NCBI RefSeq assembly: GCF_024584805.1 | Contig: NZ_CP075715.1 | Location: 7,101,526-7,165,525 of the forward strand | DNA: 64,000 bases | Reading direction: 5' to 3' | Origin: Streptomyces sp. FIT100 | Lineage (GTDB): Bacteria > Actinomycetota > Actinomycetes > Streptomycetales > Streptomycetaceae | Shown: piece after piece, positions 1-8,360 of the stretch | Layout: the number at the start of each line of letters is the position of its first letter | How positions within the stretch are numbered: position 1 is the first letter of the stretch | The notes under the pieces: model-generated | Told to the model about the DNA's origin: nothing | Seen by the model: only the letters and a program-made list of their open reading frames with translations | Databases searched by the model: none | Position numbers and translations under genes: made by a program

Positions 1-1725
1 GTCGTGGCTTGCCTCTTCTCCTGAGATCTGGAACAGAGTCGCGGCGTCCGCCGCGGAGGCCGATCGACGAAGCCGGACACTCTCTATGGTCGGCAGAAAC
101 TCCAACTCGTCACCAAGATTCTTTTCGCCGACGAGCGCACCGATTTCCTTGGGGCCGAACCCACGCTTGCCGAGGTCGCAGATGAGGTCATAAGACCATC
201 CCTGAGCTTCTTTGAATAGTTGGCCGGTAAAAAGCCAATGAGCGTCGGAAGACAGTGTGCCGAATTCCAGACGGGCGTCGAAGGCCGTTGTTTGATGGCT
301 GAGCTCTGCCGACATCTCCAGGGATACTTCGTGATCCATCCAGGAGGTACTTCCTGAGAGATGAAGATCAGTTTTCACTGCTCCCCCCTTGGGGATGGTG
401 ATGACAGCAGCGATGGAGTGCAAAGTGATATTGCGTAATATATCAGGGAAGTGTGCATCTCCCAACTTGCCACCCAGCCAGTCGTCGAGGGATCTCTTGT
501 CGAGATCGCTCATATCGATATGGAACTGCATGGCGGAGTCGGAGTAGAATCCGCTCACCGAGCAGACGATTCCCTTGACAAGCACACTTCCGGAAACCTC
601 GACAGCACGGTTTCCTCCTTCCCAGGTGATACCAATGCGAGCTCCGGTCACGGCGAAGTCGGAGGATACCTGGATCACACTGGCAAGGGTGGCGCTCAGA
701 AGGAAGCGACGCTGCTTTATATTTCCTGACAGCACTGCACGAGCAATGGTGCACTCGGTGAGTTGAGAAGGGGAGGAGTCTGCGGGCAGTGCGCCCAGTT
801 TCCCCAGTGTTTCGGCACCGCCCGACCTCAGAGTCGCCGTGAAGTCAAGGTCGGGAACGGAGAGACTGGCGGAGAAGGTGACACTGCCGAAAGTTATCTC
901 ACCTGCTACCGAGCAGCGTACCTTCTCGGCGGCATATGGCGAGATAATCAATTCGGCCGACGCCTTCTTGAGCTCTATGGGAAACGGATCCGAGGTCACC
1001 GAAATCGGATCTTTCATGGACAAGCAGACAACAGCTCGCTCCAATTTGAACGAGGGGTCGACCATGAAGTAGACACAACCGAGCTGAATATTTCGAGAGA
1101 TGCTGCTGACAGCCTTCACGCATTCATTCAATGCACTTTCGACACCGTTGGCCTTCAGAGGGATGATTTTGTTCAAATAGGGAAGGCCCTTCAGTAAGGG
1201 GTCGATGGGGCTAGTTGCCGATAATCCTGGCGCCGGCCTGCCGGTGAACACGAAGCCGCCGTACTCGCCGGCAGCGACTGAGAACTCGACACCTCCGACG
1301 TCAGGGACCGTGAATCTCCAGTAGAGACCTTCGTCAACAGAGATCTCACCGTTGTTCCGGAGTGCGGCCACCCGGTAGTGCAGGCTGAGCACGTTCTTGA
1401 TTTCATCGATTGAGGACCCCAGCCCCTCCAAGAAGGATTCGATGTCAAGGGTTCCGGCTCTGGATGAGATATCTGAAAAGGGTAGATCAACCTCCAGGAC
1501 GGCTTGGGACAGGGCCCCTGAGTCGGGTTTCGCGGTAATGGAAGCAGGATAGAGGGATTGGGAATCCTCAAAGATGATGGAACCTTGCATCCGGCGCGGC
1601 ACAGAGCCGGATTTAGGTTCGTGGATGACGAGCTTACCGTCGGCCAATCCCCTGCCCAGCGCTGATGCCAAGGCCGTGTCCTCGGTCCACTCAATGATCG
1701 TTGCCGAATTCACCGAATCGTTCAT
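1..1725 (-). CDS. Large beta-rich hypothetical protein, C-terminus beyond window edge
   Basis: The frame is open for 575 codons from an ATG at 1725 down to base 1 with no stop, so the gene is cut by the window edge. It starts one base after the stop of the gene before it, so the two are probably translationally coupled. The visible part has no signal peptide. It is full of short alternating hydrophobic/polar stretches typical of beta-strands, and has two loosely similar units, each with a leucine-rich 'L..LGD..P' helix followed by strands (around residues 395-425 and 530-560). The layout is reminiscent of DUF6603-type proteins, but that is a guess. At least three TTA leucine codons occur (436-438, 1195-1197, 1222-1224). 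GC content is clearly lower than in the housekeeping part of the window. No function is recognised. Confidence 0.8.
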   Translation of the reverse strand, partial: MNDSVNSATIIEWTEDTALASALGRGLADGKLVIHEPKSGSVPRRMQGSIIFEDSQSLYPASITAKPDSGALSQAVLEVDLPFSDISSRAGTLDIESFLEGLGSSIDEIKNVLSLHYRVAALRNNGEISVDEGLYWRFTVPDVGGVEFSVAAGEYGGFVFTGRPAPGLSATSPIDPLLKGLPYLNKIIPLKANGVESALNECVKAVSSISRNIQLGCVYFMVDPSFKLERAVVCLSMKDPISVTSDPFPIELKKASAELIISPYAAEKVRCSVAGEITFGSVTFSASLSVPDLDFTATLRSGGAETLGKLGALPADSSPSQLTECTIARAVLSGNIKQRRFLLSATLASVIQVSSDFAVTGARIGITWEGGNRAVEVSGSVLVKGIVCSVSGFYSDSAMQFHIDMSDLDKRSLDDWLGGKLGDAHFPDILRNITLHSIAAVITIPKGGAVKTDLHLSGSTSWMDHEVSLEMSAELSHQTTAFDARLEFGTLSSDAHWLFTGQLFKEAQGWSYDLICDLGKRGFGPKEIGALVGEKNLGDELEFLPTIESVRLRRSASAADAATLFQISGEEASHD

Positions 1726-1726
1726 G

Positions 1727-4700
1727 TCATGCCACCGAATTGAATTCGTAGACAAAAATTCCAGGATTCTTCCCCGCCACATCGACCTCATACGTGCGAA
1801 GAAACTTCTTCCCATTGGTCGGTGGGCGTACCGATGAATGACTCACCACGGAGAGGGTGGTGGATTCTCGTGAGCCATGATCCTCACCGGCACCGTTCAT
1901 CTCACTGAAGGTCGAGTGGAGGACCTGTGGGTAGTGTGCACGCTTGGCAATCTCATCTGGAGTCCGCCAGTCCCAGAAGACCGGAGACTGGGGCGCCTGG
2001 TACCCCCAGACGGCGAAGAAGGTCTCATCGGTGAAAGCGAAGGGGTCATGCCCGGGGTCGGGCATGACGAGTCTCCGGTTCACTATCTCCCGCATCGACG
2101 TTGTAGTGGCATGACTGCTCAGCAGGAACCGAACATCGTGATAGACCAGCAGAAGAACCATGACCTGATCGTCATTCACCGTCGATGAATATCCGGAAGT
2201 GTTTGCTGCGGCGCACATGATCTTTGCGTCTCCCAGGACGAGCTCGGGGTACGCCAGGTTTCCATCATGCACCGCCATCCAGTGGCAACGACTCTTCTCT
2301 GGTCCGGCCGGATCGGAGAGGTACCAGTTGAGAAACTTGTCCACGACATACTTCTTCGCGGCATCCGCCAGATAGTCTCCGCTTTTCAGGAGCTCATCCA
2401 CCTTCTCGAGAACGCGCTTCCCCAGAGATTCGCCCTCCTTGCCCGGAGTGAGCTTCCTTTCGAACCAATCCAGCATGACCTGCTGCGCCACACCGCCTGC
2501 GGCTATGCTCTTAAGGCCCTCGAAGGAGACGGGGTCTGCTGCACAGGAAATACCACCTACCGCGACTTGATCATCGATTACCGCCGGCAGAAGGTTGAAG
2601 CAGTCGGGATCTGCGCTTGTGACGAAGAGATGATCGAGGTAAAGAGTGCCACTTCCTTGCTGGTTGGGAATGTACTGCTTCAGGACCTCCTTCACCTCTT
2701 TCACCTGTGCTTCCGCATGGTCCCCCGCTGCATCAGTGGTTCCACAGTCCACGAGTACGCTACTCCACCTCTGGGACGGGGCGTCCGGGATTTCTTCCCC
2801 ATCGCCCGGAGGTATGAGTATCAATGCAAAACGCAAGCCAGGGGTTCCGGAGACTATGACCTCAAGAGGAGGCTGGTCCGACAGACTCAGCCTTGCCGGG
2901 CTGGGTTTCGCGCAACCGACAGTTGAAACAACGAACCTCGCCTCCAACTGACTCGCATCATTCTTGAGTTGACTCCGCAGCAGTGATGAAGGATCCGTAT
3001 CCAGTCGAATTCCATTTGGATTTCTGAGGACGCCGTTCTTCTTCAGGAACGCTTCGAATTTCTGTTGGTCCGGCCATCCGCGCTGTTTCCAGGCTTCCTT
3101 TGTTTCACCAGTTGGGAAGTAGTCCGCCACGGGCATCGCTATGTCCATGACCGTCTTCAGTTTTCCCAGTGCACTGCCTCCCGGCTGGTAGCCGGGGGTT
3201 CCTATTTTCTGTAGGTAGCCGAAGCCCTTTTCGCCGAGGCAGTAGGTGCCGAACCTTGACTGAGTCTCCTGCGAAGCCTTTCCCAATCCGAATTTGATCA
3301 ATGTCTGAGTGTATGCCGAGCCCTGGACCCGACGCAGCACGTCCTTGAATTTCTGATAGGCTGATAGATCATCATAGGTAACGCTGTTGCCGTCCCCGAG
3401 GGCCTCGAAAGCCAGCTTTCTCACCTCGGCGGTCGACTTCTTGTTGCTCCAGGTCATATTGGCGATCGAAGTGTCCACCGATCCGACCTTCTGCTGCACG
3501 AGCCATGATGCCTTCGCTAGGTCATTGCTCAATGCGTACACCGTGGTGGGGTTGGCAAATTTCAACAGTATCTGTATGGGTGTCAAACCGGCTATGCTCT
3601 CCGGCGCGCTCTTCTTCCAGATCAATTCACTTATGCTGTTTGCGACGAACCAGACGGCCTTGCCCGCCACATATTCCTCAACCACAGCCGCTATGGACAA
3701 GACCTTCGCGACACCGTTCCAGACGCTATCGACAGCAGCTTTGACAGCGTCTCTCTTGCGCGTTGGATCGTAGAGCGGAGTCATATGGGTCAAGTATCCA
3801 TGAGTCCATGCCTTCGCGGCGTCCATGGCGTATGCGTTCTTGAACCTTTCGGGGGAGCAGGTAAGCCGACCTTGAGTGATGTAATGGGGCCCGTGTGGGG
3901 TGAAGTTGTGTCGTCGCTTCTGCCCGAAGGACTTGCTGATCATCGCCTCATTTATCCCGAGCACATCCTTACGCGACTTGAGGAGGGCTCGCGCGAATGG
4001 GATAATTGCCGAATTTTCTGCGGTGGCATCCTGAAAGTCTTCGGCCATTTTGAAGGACTTCTTGAAGCTGTCCATCGGGTCGAGGTCGGAGATATCGTGT
4101 CTGTTCTGCTCCTTCAGATACCGGATCGCTGCTGAACATCCCATGACCTGCGCCTGCCACAGAGGCATCTTCTCGACCGCGAAGTACGGTGTCTTGAAGG
4201 AGATGGGCACCTCCACTTCGGTGTAGTCCATCGACCCACTGAGGATGAAAGTCGCATGGGCGAGCAGCCCCCCGAGCATGATCTCGGGTCGCAAGATGTG
4301 CCCTTGATACTGGAGTACCCAGGCGAAGGGGACGGAGAGAACCGCGTAGGTGCCAGTGCCGTCGGCCGAGCGGGGGCCACTGCGTGGCGTAGCCCAGGCG
4401 TTGAGAGCGGTGTTGCCCCCGTTGAAGATGACGACACGGATACCACTGTCCTTGTTCTCCTGAAGGGTTCTGAGTATCTGCAGATGTGTTCCCTGCTCGT
4501 CGACGTCGTAGCCTTCGATCATGCTGTTGGCTACGTATCTGTAGCCGGCGTCTGCCGCGCGCGCCTTTTCGTATGTGCCCGGTATGGGAGCAAGTCCCTC
4601 TATCCCACGTACGAGCTTCTGGGGTTCGCCTCCGGCTTTGTCGAGCATGAGGATCAGCCTTTTGATGTACCGCCAGAACGACATCGCTCCGCAGGGGTCC

Positions 4701-4981
4701 CGATCCGCACCGAAGGACGGTATTTTCACCTCTGGTCTTTCTTTCGGTATCGTCCACCCTTCACGTTCGACCATCTCTTTGAGTCGACCGGCATGGCTCG
4801 TGTACTGTTTGCTGCTTTTGATCAGATCCGCTACTCCCTCCAGAGGGAGATTGCAGACACCGATGCCGGGCCAGATCTTCTGCACCAAGAAAGGGATGGC
4901 ATAGTCGCCGTTGCCCCCTAAGTTGACCATGATCGCTTCGCGGTATTCTGGGTTGCTGAAGTCTGCGTTCTGTGTGTTCAC
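1727..4981 (-). CDS. Large hypothetical protein with a degenerate ComEC-like metallo-beta-lactamase C-terminal domain
   Basis: About 1084 residues from a GTG at 4981, which has a GAGGAG ribosome site nine bases upstream. The frame is open to 5065, so a longer start is possible. The first ~700 residues match nothing I know. The C-terminal third follows the ComEC/Rec2 type of metallo-beta-lactamase fold: a 'VLVDCG' strand, then 'FVTSADPDCF' near residue 789 where active members have a THxDxDH motif, then 'VNDDQVMVLLLVY' and 'FLLSSHA' near residue 944 where active members have N-D-x-S-L-V-L and F-L-L-T-G-D-A. The first and last His of the metal motif are replaced by Ser and Cys, and the GDA Asp by His, so hydrolysis is unlikely. 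No signal peptide. At least one TTA codon (4919-4921). It lies between the ART-like gene and the beta-rich gene, probably in one operon. Confidence 0.75.
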   Translation of the reverse strand: MNTQNADFSNPEYREAIMVNLGGNGDYAIPFLVQKIWPGIGVCNLPLEGVADLIKSSKQYTSHAGRLKEMVEREGWTIPKERPEVKIPSFGADRDPCGAMSFWRYIKRLILMLDKAGGEPQKLVRGIEGLAPIPGTYEKARAADAGYRYVANSMIEGYDVDEQGTHLQILRTLQENKDSGIRVVIFNGGNTALNAWATPRSGPRSADGTGTYAVLSVPFAWVLQYQGHILRPEIMLGGLLAHATFILSGSMDYTEVEVPISFKTPYFAVEKMPLWQAQVMGCSAAIRYLKEQNRHDISDLDPMDSFKKSFKMAEDFQDATAENSAIIPFARALLKSRKDVLGINEAMISKSFGQKRRHNFTPHGPHYITQGRLTCSPERFKNAYAMDAAKAWTHGYLTHMTPLYDPTRKRDAVKAAVDSVWNGVAKVLSIAAVVEEYVAGKAVWFVANSISELIWKKSAPESIAGLTPIQILLKFANPTTVYALSNDLAKASWLVQQKVGSVDTSIANMTWSNKKSTAEVRKLAFEALGDGNSVTYDDLSAYQKFKDVLRRVQGSAYTQTLIKFGLGKASQETQSRFGTYCLGEKGFGYLQKIGTPGYQPGGSALGKLKTVMDIAMPVADYFPTGETKEAWKQRGWPDQQKFEAFLKKNGVLRNPNGIRLDTDPSSLLRSQLKNDASQLEARFVVSTVGCAKPSPARLSLSDQPPLEVIVSGTPGLRFALILIPPGDGEEIPDAPSQRWSSVLVDCGTTDAAGDHAEAQVKEVKEVLKQYIPNQQGSGTLYLDHLFVTSADPDCFNLLPAVIDDQVAVGGISCAADPVSFEGLKSIAAGGVAQQVMLDWFERKLTPGKEGESLGKRVLEKVDELLKSGDYLADAAKKYVVDKFLNWYLSDPAGPEKSRCHWMAVHDGNLAYPELVLGDAKIMCAAANTSGYSSTVNDDQVMVLLLVYHDVRFLLSSHATTTSMREIVNRRLVMPDPGHDPFAFTDETFFAVWGYQAPQSPVFWDWRTPDEIAKRAHYPQVLHSTFSEMNGAGEDHGSRESTTLSVVSHSSVRPPTNGKKFLRTYEVDVAGKNPGIFVYEFNSVA

Positions 4982-5071
4982 AATGGCCTTCTCCTCGCAT
5001 CTGACCCTGAGCATCCGTATTCGGTCGCCTGGGTAGGTTATGGGTCTTCCTCGACGCGCATTCACCCTTCG

Positions 5072-6046
5072 TCAGGACGGAGAAGCGAATTTTATCTCTT
5101 CCGGTTTTCCGAAAGGGAAGTTCCGCTTCTCGTCTTCTTGTGAGGGAATGAACTCTCGCTTGTACTTCCAGGAGGTCGCATTGGAGGACAGGAGAGTATT
5201 GAAGAACTTGCTTCCAGGCACGTGCAGCTTGAGTCCGTATATGTCCATATAGGCTCCGTAGCCTACGAGCCCGGTCCATCGGGTCTCCGCGCTGGAAAAC
5301 GGATCGAATCCGCTTCCCGAGGCTCCGGCGGAGGGCTCTATGAATGCCTGGTCCACACGTAAGGAAAGGCTGTAAGGAATTCGTCCGGTTACCGATTTGG
5401 CCTCAATGGTGGCTGGCCATGCCCTGGTGATCTGGCTCGGGGGTACCCACCCGGGAGCCAGCCATCCATGGTTGTCTGCGGTGTCCGACAGCTTCCCTAT
5501 GAATCTTCGCCGATTTCCGCTTATGTTTTTCTGGAGGCCAAGGAAAAACTCGGTGGGTTTGATCCCGTATAGCCAGCCGCTCAGCGATAGTCCGCCCCGG
5601 TAAGGCATGGCGGCAAGAGCTGACTGAGCCATTCCGATGGACAGGGTCCTCTTTGATTTCTGAGTCGAGTCTCCTTCGAGGGGAACGTAGTTGGCTATAT
5701 TCTTCATTTCCAGAAATCTGTCCACCAATTTTTTTCTGGCGCTCGCCTCGTCCCTGGCAAAGTCTGTGATGCGGGCGTAGTCGCCGATGAACCACAGAAG
5801 ATAGGAAAATGCGGCGGCCTGTGGTGAAGTGCTTGTCGCCACGAAGCCGTCGAAGTAGCTGTACACCACCGACTTCTTACCGCCACGTGACTCGATGTGA
5901 TGGCGTAGATCATAGAGTGTGCCAGGAGGTTTGAAGCCGTCATGGAATGCTGAGTTTGGTGAGGCGACATCGAAGATGTAGGTAGCCGACGGAGGTTCGG
6001 CCGGGCGATAAGGGAAAATTGGGTACTGTAATTTTGGATCTACCAT
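5072..6046 (-). CDS. Pertussis-toxin-S1-like ADP-ribosyltransferase fold, catalytic residues missing
   Basis: 324 residues from an ATG at 6046 preceded by AGGAG at good spacing. Four blocks line up in order with the pertussis toxin S1 / heat-labile enterotoxin A family. Residues 23-38 (YIFDVASP...F..GF) match the Y-R-Y-D...F..GF start. Residues 70-74 (ATSTS) match the STS strand. Residues 157-164 (GWLYGIKP) match the G-Y-I-Y-E-V strand. Residues 195-210 (WLAPGWVPPSQITRAW) match the strand after the catalytic Glu. The NAD-binding Arg position is Ile24 and the catalytic Glu position is Gly194, so classical transferase activity is not expected. No signal peptide or membrane segment. The gene begins directly behind the end of an IS630 remnant, so its original promoter may have been displaced. 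A TTA codon lies at 5360-5362. It looks like the first gene of the island operon. Confidence 0.75.
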   Translation of the reverse strand: MVDPKLQYPIFPYRPAEPPSATYIFDVASPNSAFHDGFKPPGTLYDLRHHIESRGGKKSVVYSYFDGFVATSTSPQAAAFSYLLWFIGDYARITDFARDEASARKKLVDRFLEMKNIANYVPLEGDSTQKSKRTLSIGMAQSALAAMPYRGGLSLSGWLYGIKPTEFFLGLQKNISGNRRRFIGKLSDTADNHGWLAPGWVPPSQITRAWPATIEAKSVTGRIPYSLSLRVDQAFIEPSAGASGSGFDPFSSAETRWTGLVGYGAYMDIYGLKLHVPGSKFFNTLLSSNATSWKYKREFIPSQEDEKRNFPFGKPEEIKFASPS

Positions 6047-6319
6047 GAGGTCTCCTGGGTGGAGTTCCTGACCAGCTTCTTCATGTTGGTCTGGACGGGG
6101 TGGACCTTCGTAAGGGCCTCGCCGGCGGTCGCGGTCCATGTGAAGGGTTTCGCGTTCTCGTTCCAGACGTGGATGGCCTTGCCGGCGTGCGGTTTCACGG
6201 CCTTCTTCAGGAAGGCCAGGAAGTTCACGGCGTTCCCGTTCGGCCTGCACTCGCCGAGCACTTCGCCGGTGGTGACGTTCAGGGCGGCGAACAGGTCCGT
6301 GGTGCCGTGGCGGACCTAG
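6040..6319 (-). pseudogene. IS630-family transposase remnant, C-terminal part with internal deletion
   Basis: The minus-strand frame reads 'VRHGTTDLFAALNVTTGEV..ECRPNG' and then the end of an IS630-type DDE transposase. 'HAGKAIHV' is joined directly to 'WNENAKPFTW', which removes the roughly 60 residues normally between them, including the second catalytic Asp and the Glu region. The last residues run into the ribosome site of the gene at 5072-6046. The matching N-terminal piece lies at 7710-7860, separated by a MITE and an IS element. Confidence 0.75.
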
Positions 6320-6325
6320 CTCAAG

Positions 6326-6500
6326 CTAGGGCGTGTTGCGAAAGTCCCGTCTGCGCGGCGGCGTCTGGCACGCACGCTCGCGGCGTTGTCGGTCGTCGGC
6401 GCAGCCCGCTGCGCTCTCCTTCCTCCGCCTTGCGATCGCCCGCACCAGACACCGCCGCGCCCGCCCTACGGGCGGACGACGCTTTCGCAACACGCCCTAG
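6326..6500. mobile_element. MITE-like element, 167 bp, with 4-bp CTAG flanks
   Basis: Perfect 19-bp terminal inverted repeats (CTAGGGCGTGTTGCGAAAG at 6326-6344 and its complement at 6482-6500) enclose non-coding DNA. The core from 6330 to 6496 is flanked by CTAG on both sides, which fits a 4-bp YTAR target duplication of the IS5 type. There is no transposase inside, so it must be mobilised in trans. It sits within the broken IS630 transposase. Confidence 0.75.
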
Positions 6501-6537
6501 CTAAGGGCTGTCCCGTAACTGTGGTTGCGGACAGCCG

Positions 6538-6810
6538 TCAGGCGCTCAGGTTCCTCCACAGGTGTCGGTCGTCCAGCGTCCCGAATCGCACGTCTCCGCG
6601 TTCAAGGTCGACGAGGATGGGCCAGCAGTCCAACAGCTGCTCTCTCGCATCACGCGAGGCGAGGTACTGCACAGAGTTGTAGGGCACGATCAGCAGCCCG
6701 TTGCTCTCACGGACCCGCTCTGCGTCGATGGCGAGAGGCGGCTCGTCATCACGCTGGCTGTGCGCGAGAAACACCACCGCGAGTTGCAGGGCCTCGTCCT
6801 GCTCCATCAT
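6538..6810 (-). CDS. Small YrhB/Imm35-like protein carried inside the IS element
   Basis: 90 residues from ATG 6810 with GGAG upstream. The middle and end (VPYNS..YL around residues 42-48, then 'PILVDLERGDV' around 64-74) follow the pattern of YrhB/immunity-protein-35 domains: aromatic-N-S..Y-L, then P-L-L-V-D-x-x-T/R-G-x-V. Such proteins are thought to act as immunity or inhibitor proteins against toxins, so that role here is inference. It is transcribed against the transposase and lies wholly within the inverted ends, so it is a passenger of the element. Confidence 0.6.
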   Translation of the reverse strand: MMEQDEALQLAVVFLAHSQRDDEPPLAIDAERVRESNGLLIVPYNSVQYLASRDAREQLLDCWPILVDLERGDVRFGTLDDRHLWRNLSA

Positions 6811-6868
6811 CCGTCTCCAGTCCGTCGGCTCGAAGAAGGCACCCTAACCGGCCTGGGATGATCTTGTT

Positions 6869-7639
6869 GTGGCTGGTGTGATCACGGCGTCGGAGCCGTC
6901 CTGGATAGCCCCATTCACCGGGCTCAGCCCAAGGCAGTTCGGGAAGCTGGTGACCGTTCTGCGGCGCCAGGGTGCGGATGCCATTCGCAAGGGCCGGCCG
7001 TGGAGTCTTCCGCTGGAGGACCGGGCCCTGCTGGTCGCGGCCTACTGGCGCACGAACCTGACCATGCGGCAGCTCGCGCCGCTGTTCGGCGTCTCGAAGT
7101 CGGCGGCGGACCGCATCATCGACCACCTCGGGCCGATGCTCGCTCTCCAGCCCCGTAAACGGTTCGCCAAGGACACCGTGCTCATCGTGGACGGCACCCT
7201 GGTCCCCACCCGGGACCACACCGTCGCCGAGCGGTCGAAGAACTACCGGTACTCCACCAACCACCAGGTCGTCATCGACGCCGACACCCGCCTGGTCGTC
7301 GTGGTCGGCCGGCCGCTCGCCGGGAACCGCAACGACTGCAAGGCATGGGAGGAGTCCGGCGCCAAAGCCGCCGTCGGCAACACCCTCACCATCGCCGACG
7401 GCGGCTACCCGGGCACCGGACTCGTCATCCCGCACCGCCGCGAGCGCGGCCAGACCGAACTCCAGGACTGGAAAGAAGAGCACAACAAGTCCCACAAACA
7501 GGTCCGGGCCCGGGTCGAGCACGTCTTCGCCCGCATGAAGACCTGGAAGATCCTCCGCGACTGCCGCCTCAAAGGCGACGGCGTCCACCACGCCATGCTC
7601 GGCATCGCCCGGATGCACAACCTCGCCCTCGCCGGATAG
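6869..7639 (+). CDS. IS5-family (DDE_Tnp_4 type) transposase
   Basis: 256 residues from GTG 6869. An N-terminal helix-turn-helix-like region ('TMRQLAPLFGVSKSAADRII', about residues 68-87) precedes the catalytic core. DDE residues are visible: Asp in 'LIVDGTLVP', Asp in 'TIADGGYPG' and Glu in 'RVEHVFARMK'. All three are present and the frame is unbroken, so the element may still be active. It lies between terminal inverted repeats that end at 6505 and 7704. Confidence 0.9.
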   Translation: MAGVITASEPSWIAPFTGLSPRQFGKLVTVLRRQGADAIRKGRPWSLPLEDRALLVAAYWRTNLTMRQLAPLFGVSKSAADRIIDHLGPMLALQPRKRFAKDTVLIVDGTLVPTRDHTVAERSKNYRYSTNHQVVIDADTRLVVVVGRPLAGNRNDCKAWEESGAKAAVGNTLTIADGGYPGTGLVIPHRRERGQTELQDWKEEHNKSHKQVRARVEHVFARMKTWKILRDCRLKGDGVHHAMLGIARMHNLALAG

Positions 7640-7709
7640 GCAGGCGGGCCGCACGGCGGCCAACCACGCCCGCGCAAGCAGAAGATCATTTACGGGACAG
7701 CCCTTAGTC

Positions 7710-7860
7710 GCCGATCGCGTCGGCGACCTTGTCCGCGTACGCCGGGTCCCTGGAAATCTTGAAGGTGCCGCTGCGGTGCGGCTTGAGATTCTCCTCGCGC
7801 CAGTTCCGCGCGATGTAGGCCAGGACACCGAGGTTCCCTCGTGCCGCCTCAGCGGTCCAC
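7710..7860 (-). pseudogene. IS630-family transposase remnant, N-terminal part
   Basis: One minus-strand frame reads 'NLGVLAYIARNWREENLKPH' and continues 'RSGTFKISRDPAYADKVADAIGD', characteristic of the helix-turn-helix to catalytic-core junction of IS630 transposases in Streptomyces. It stops where the IS5-type element begins. It is the other half of the remnant at 6040-6319. About 45 residues that normally join the halves are missing, so a deletion accompanied or followed the insertions. Confidence 0.7.
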
Positions 7861-7952
7861 CGTCACCGGCACCACTCCGGCAGGCACAATCCGGGCCCGC
7901 AGGGCCACATCAGCGGACATGTGCCGCACTGCCCGCCGCCAACACCTGAGAT

Positions 7953-8360
7953 TCACCGGCCACTGGCCATGGGCCATCGTGATGACCAGCGTGGTCGAAC
8001 GACCGGCACCGTGTCGGGCAGGGCTCGGCGGACGGCCTCGGCATAGGTGGCCGAGCCGTCCCGGCACACGACGGGCACGGCCAGCAGGCCAGCCAGGCGT
8101 GAGGCCGCCCGGCCGCATAACTCCCGTGCCACCTGGGATATCTGCCCGACAAGACGCACCGTGCGGCGCTGATGTCGCTCCAGCAGCCCGGGAATCTGCT
8201 CGCGGAAGGTCTGCCGCCCACAGCCCAGGGCGGGACAGGCCAGCCGCCGTACGCGCAGGTGGACGACGACCTTGCGGCCGTCGACCGGCACGTCCCTCAC
8301 CGTTCGGCGGTGATAACCGTGCACCTTCACCGTCGGCGTCCCGCACGAGATCATGGTCAA
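7953..8360 (-). pseudogene. ISL3-family transposase remnant with internal deletion
   Basis: The frame carries the typical ISL3 N-terminus: 'VHGYHRRTVRDVPVDGRKVV', then the zinc-ribbon-like 'RRLACPALGCGRQTFREQIPGLLERHQRRTVRL' region. Then 'LAGLLAVPVV' is fused directly to 'CRDGSATYAEAVRRALPDTV', skipping the first catalytic Asp region. After that the homology decays. It is a dead fragment in the element graveyard between the island and fadD. Confidence 0.65.

Larger units (their letters stand above)
6501..7708. mobile_element. IS5-family insertion sequence, about 1.2 kb, apparently intact
   Basis: The inverted ends begin GGGCTGTCCCGTAA at 6505 and at the complement ending at 7704. The flanks are CTAA on the left and TTAG on the right, both of YTAR form although not identical as direct repeats. 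The element carries a DDE transposase on the plus strand (6869-7639) and an unrelated small gene on the minus strand (6538-6810) between the left end and the transposase. It abuts the MITE at 6326-6500 and splits the IS630 remnant. Confidence 0.85.
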
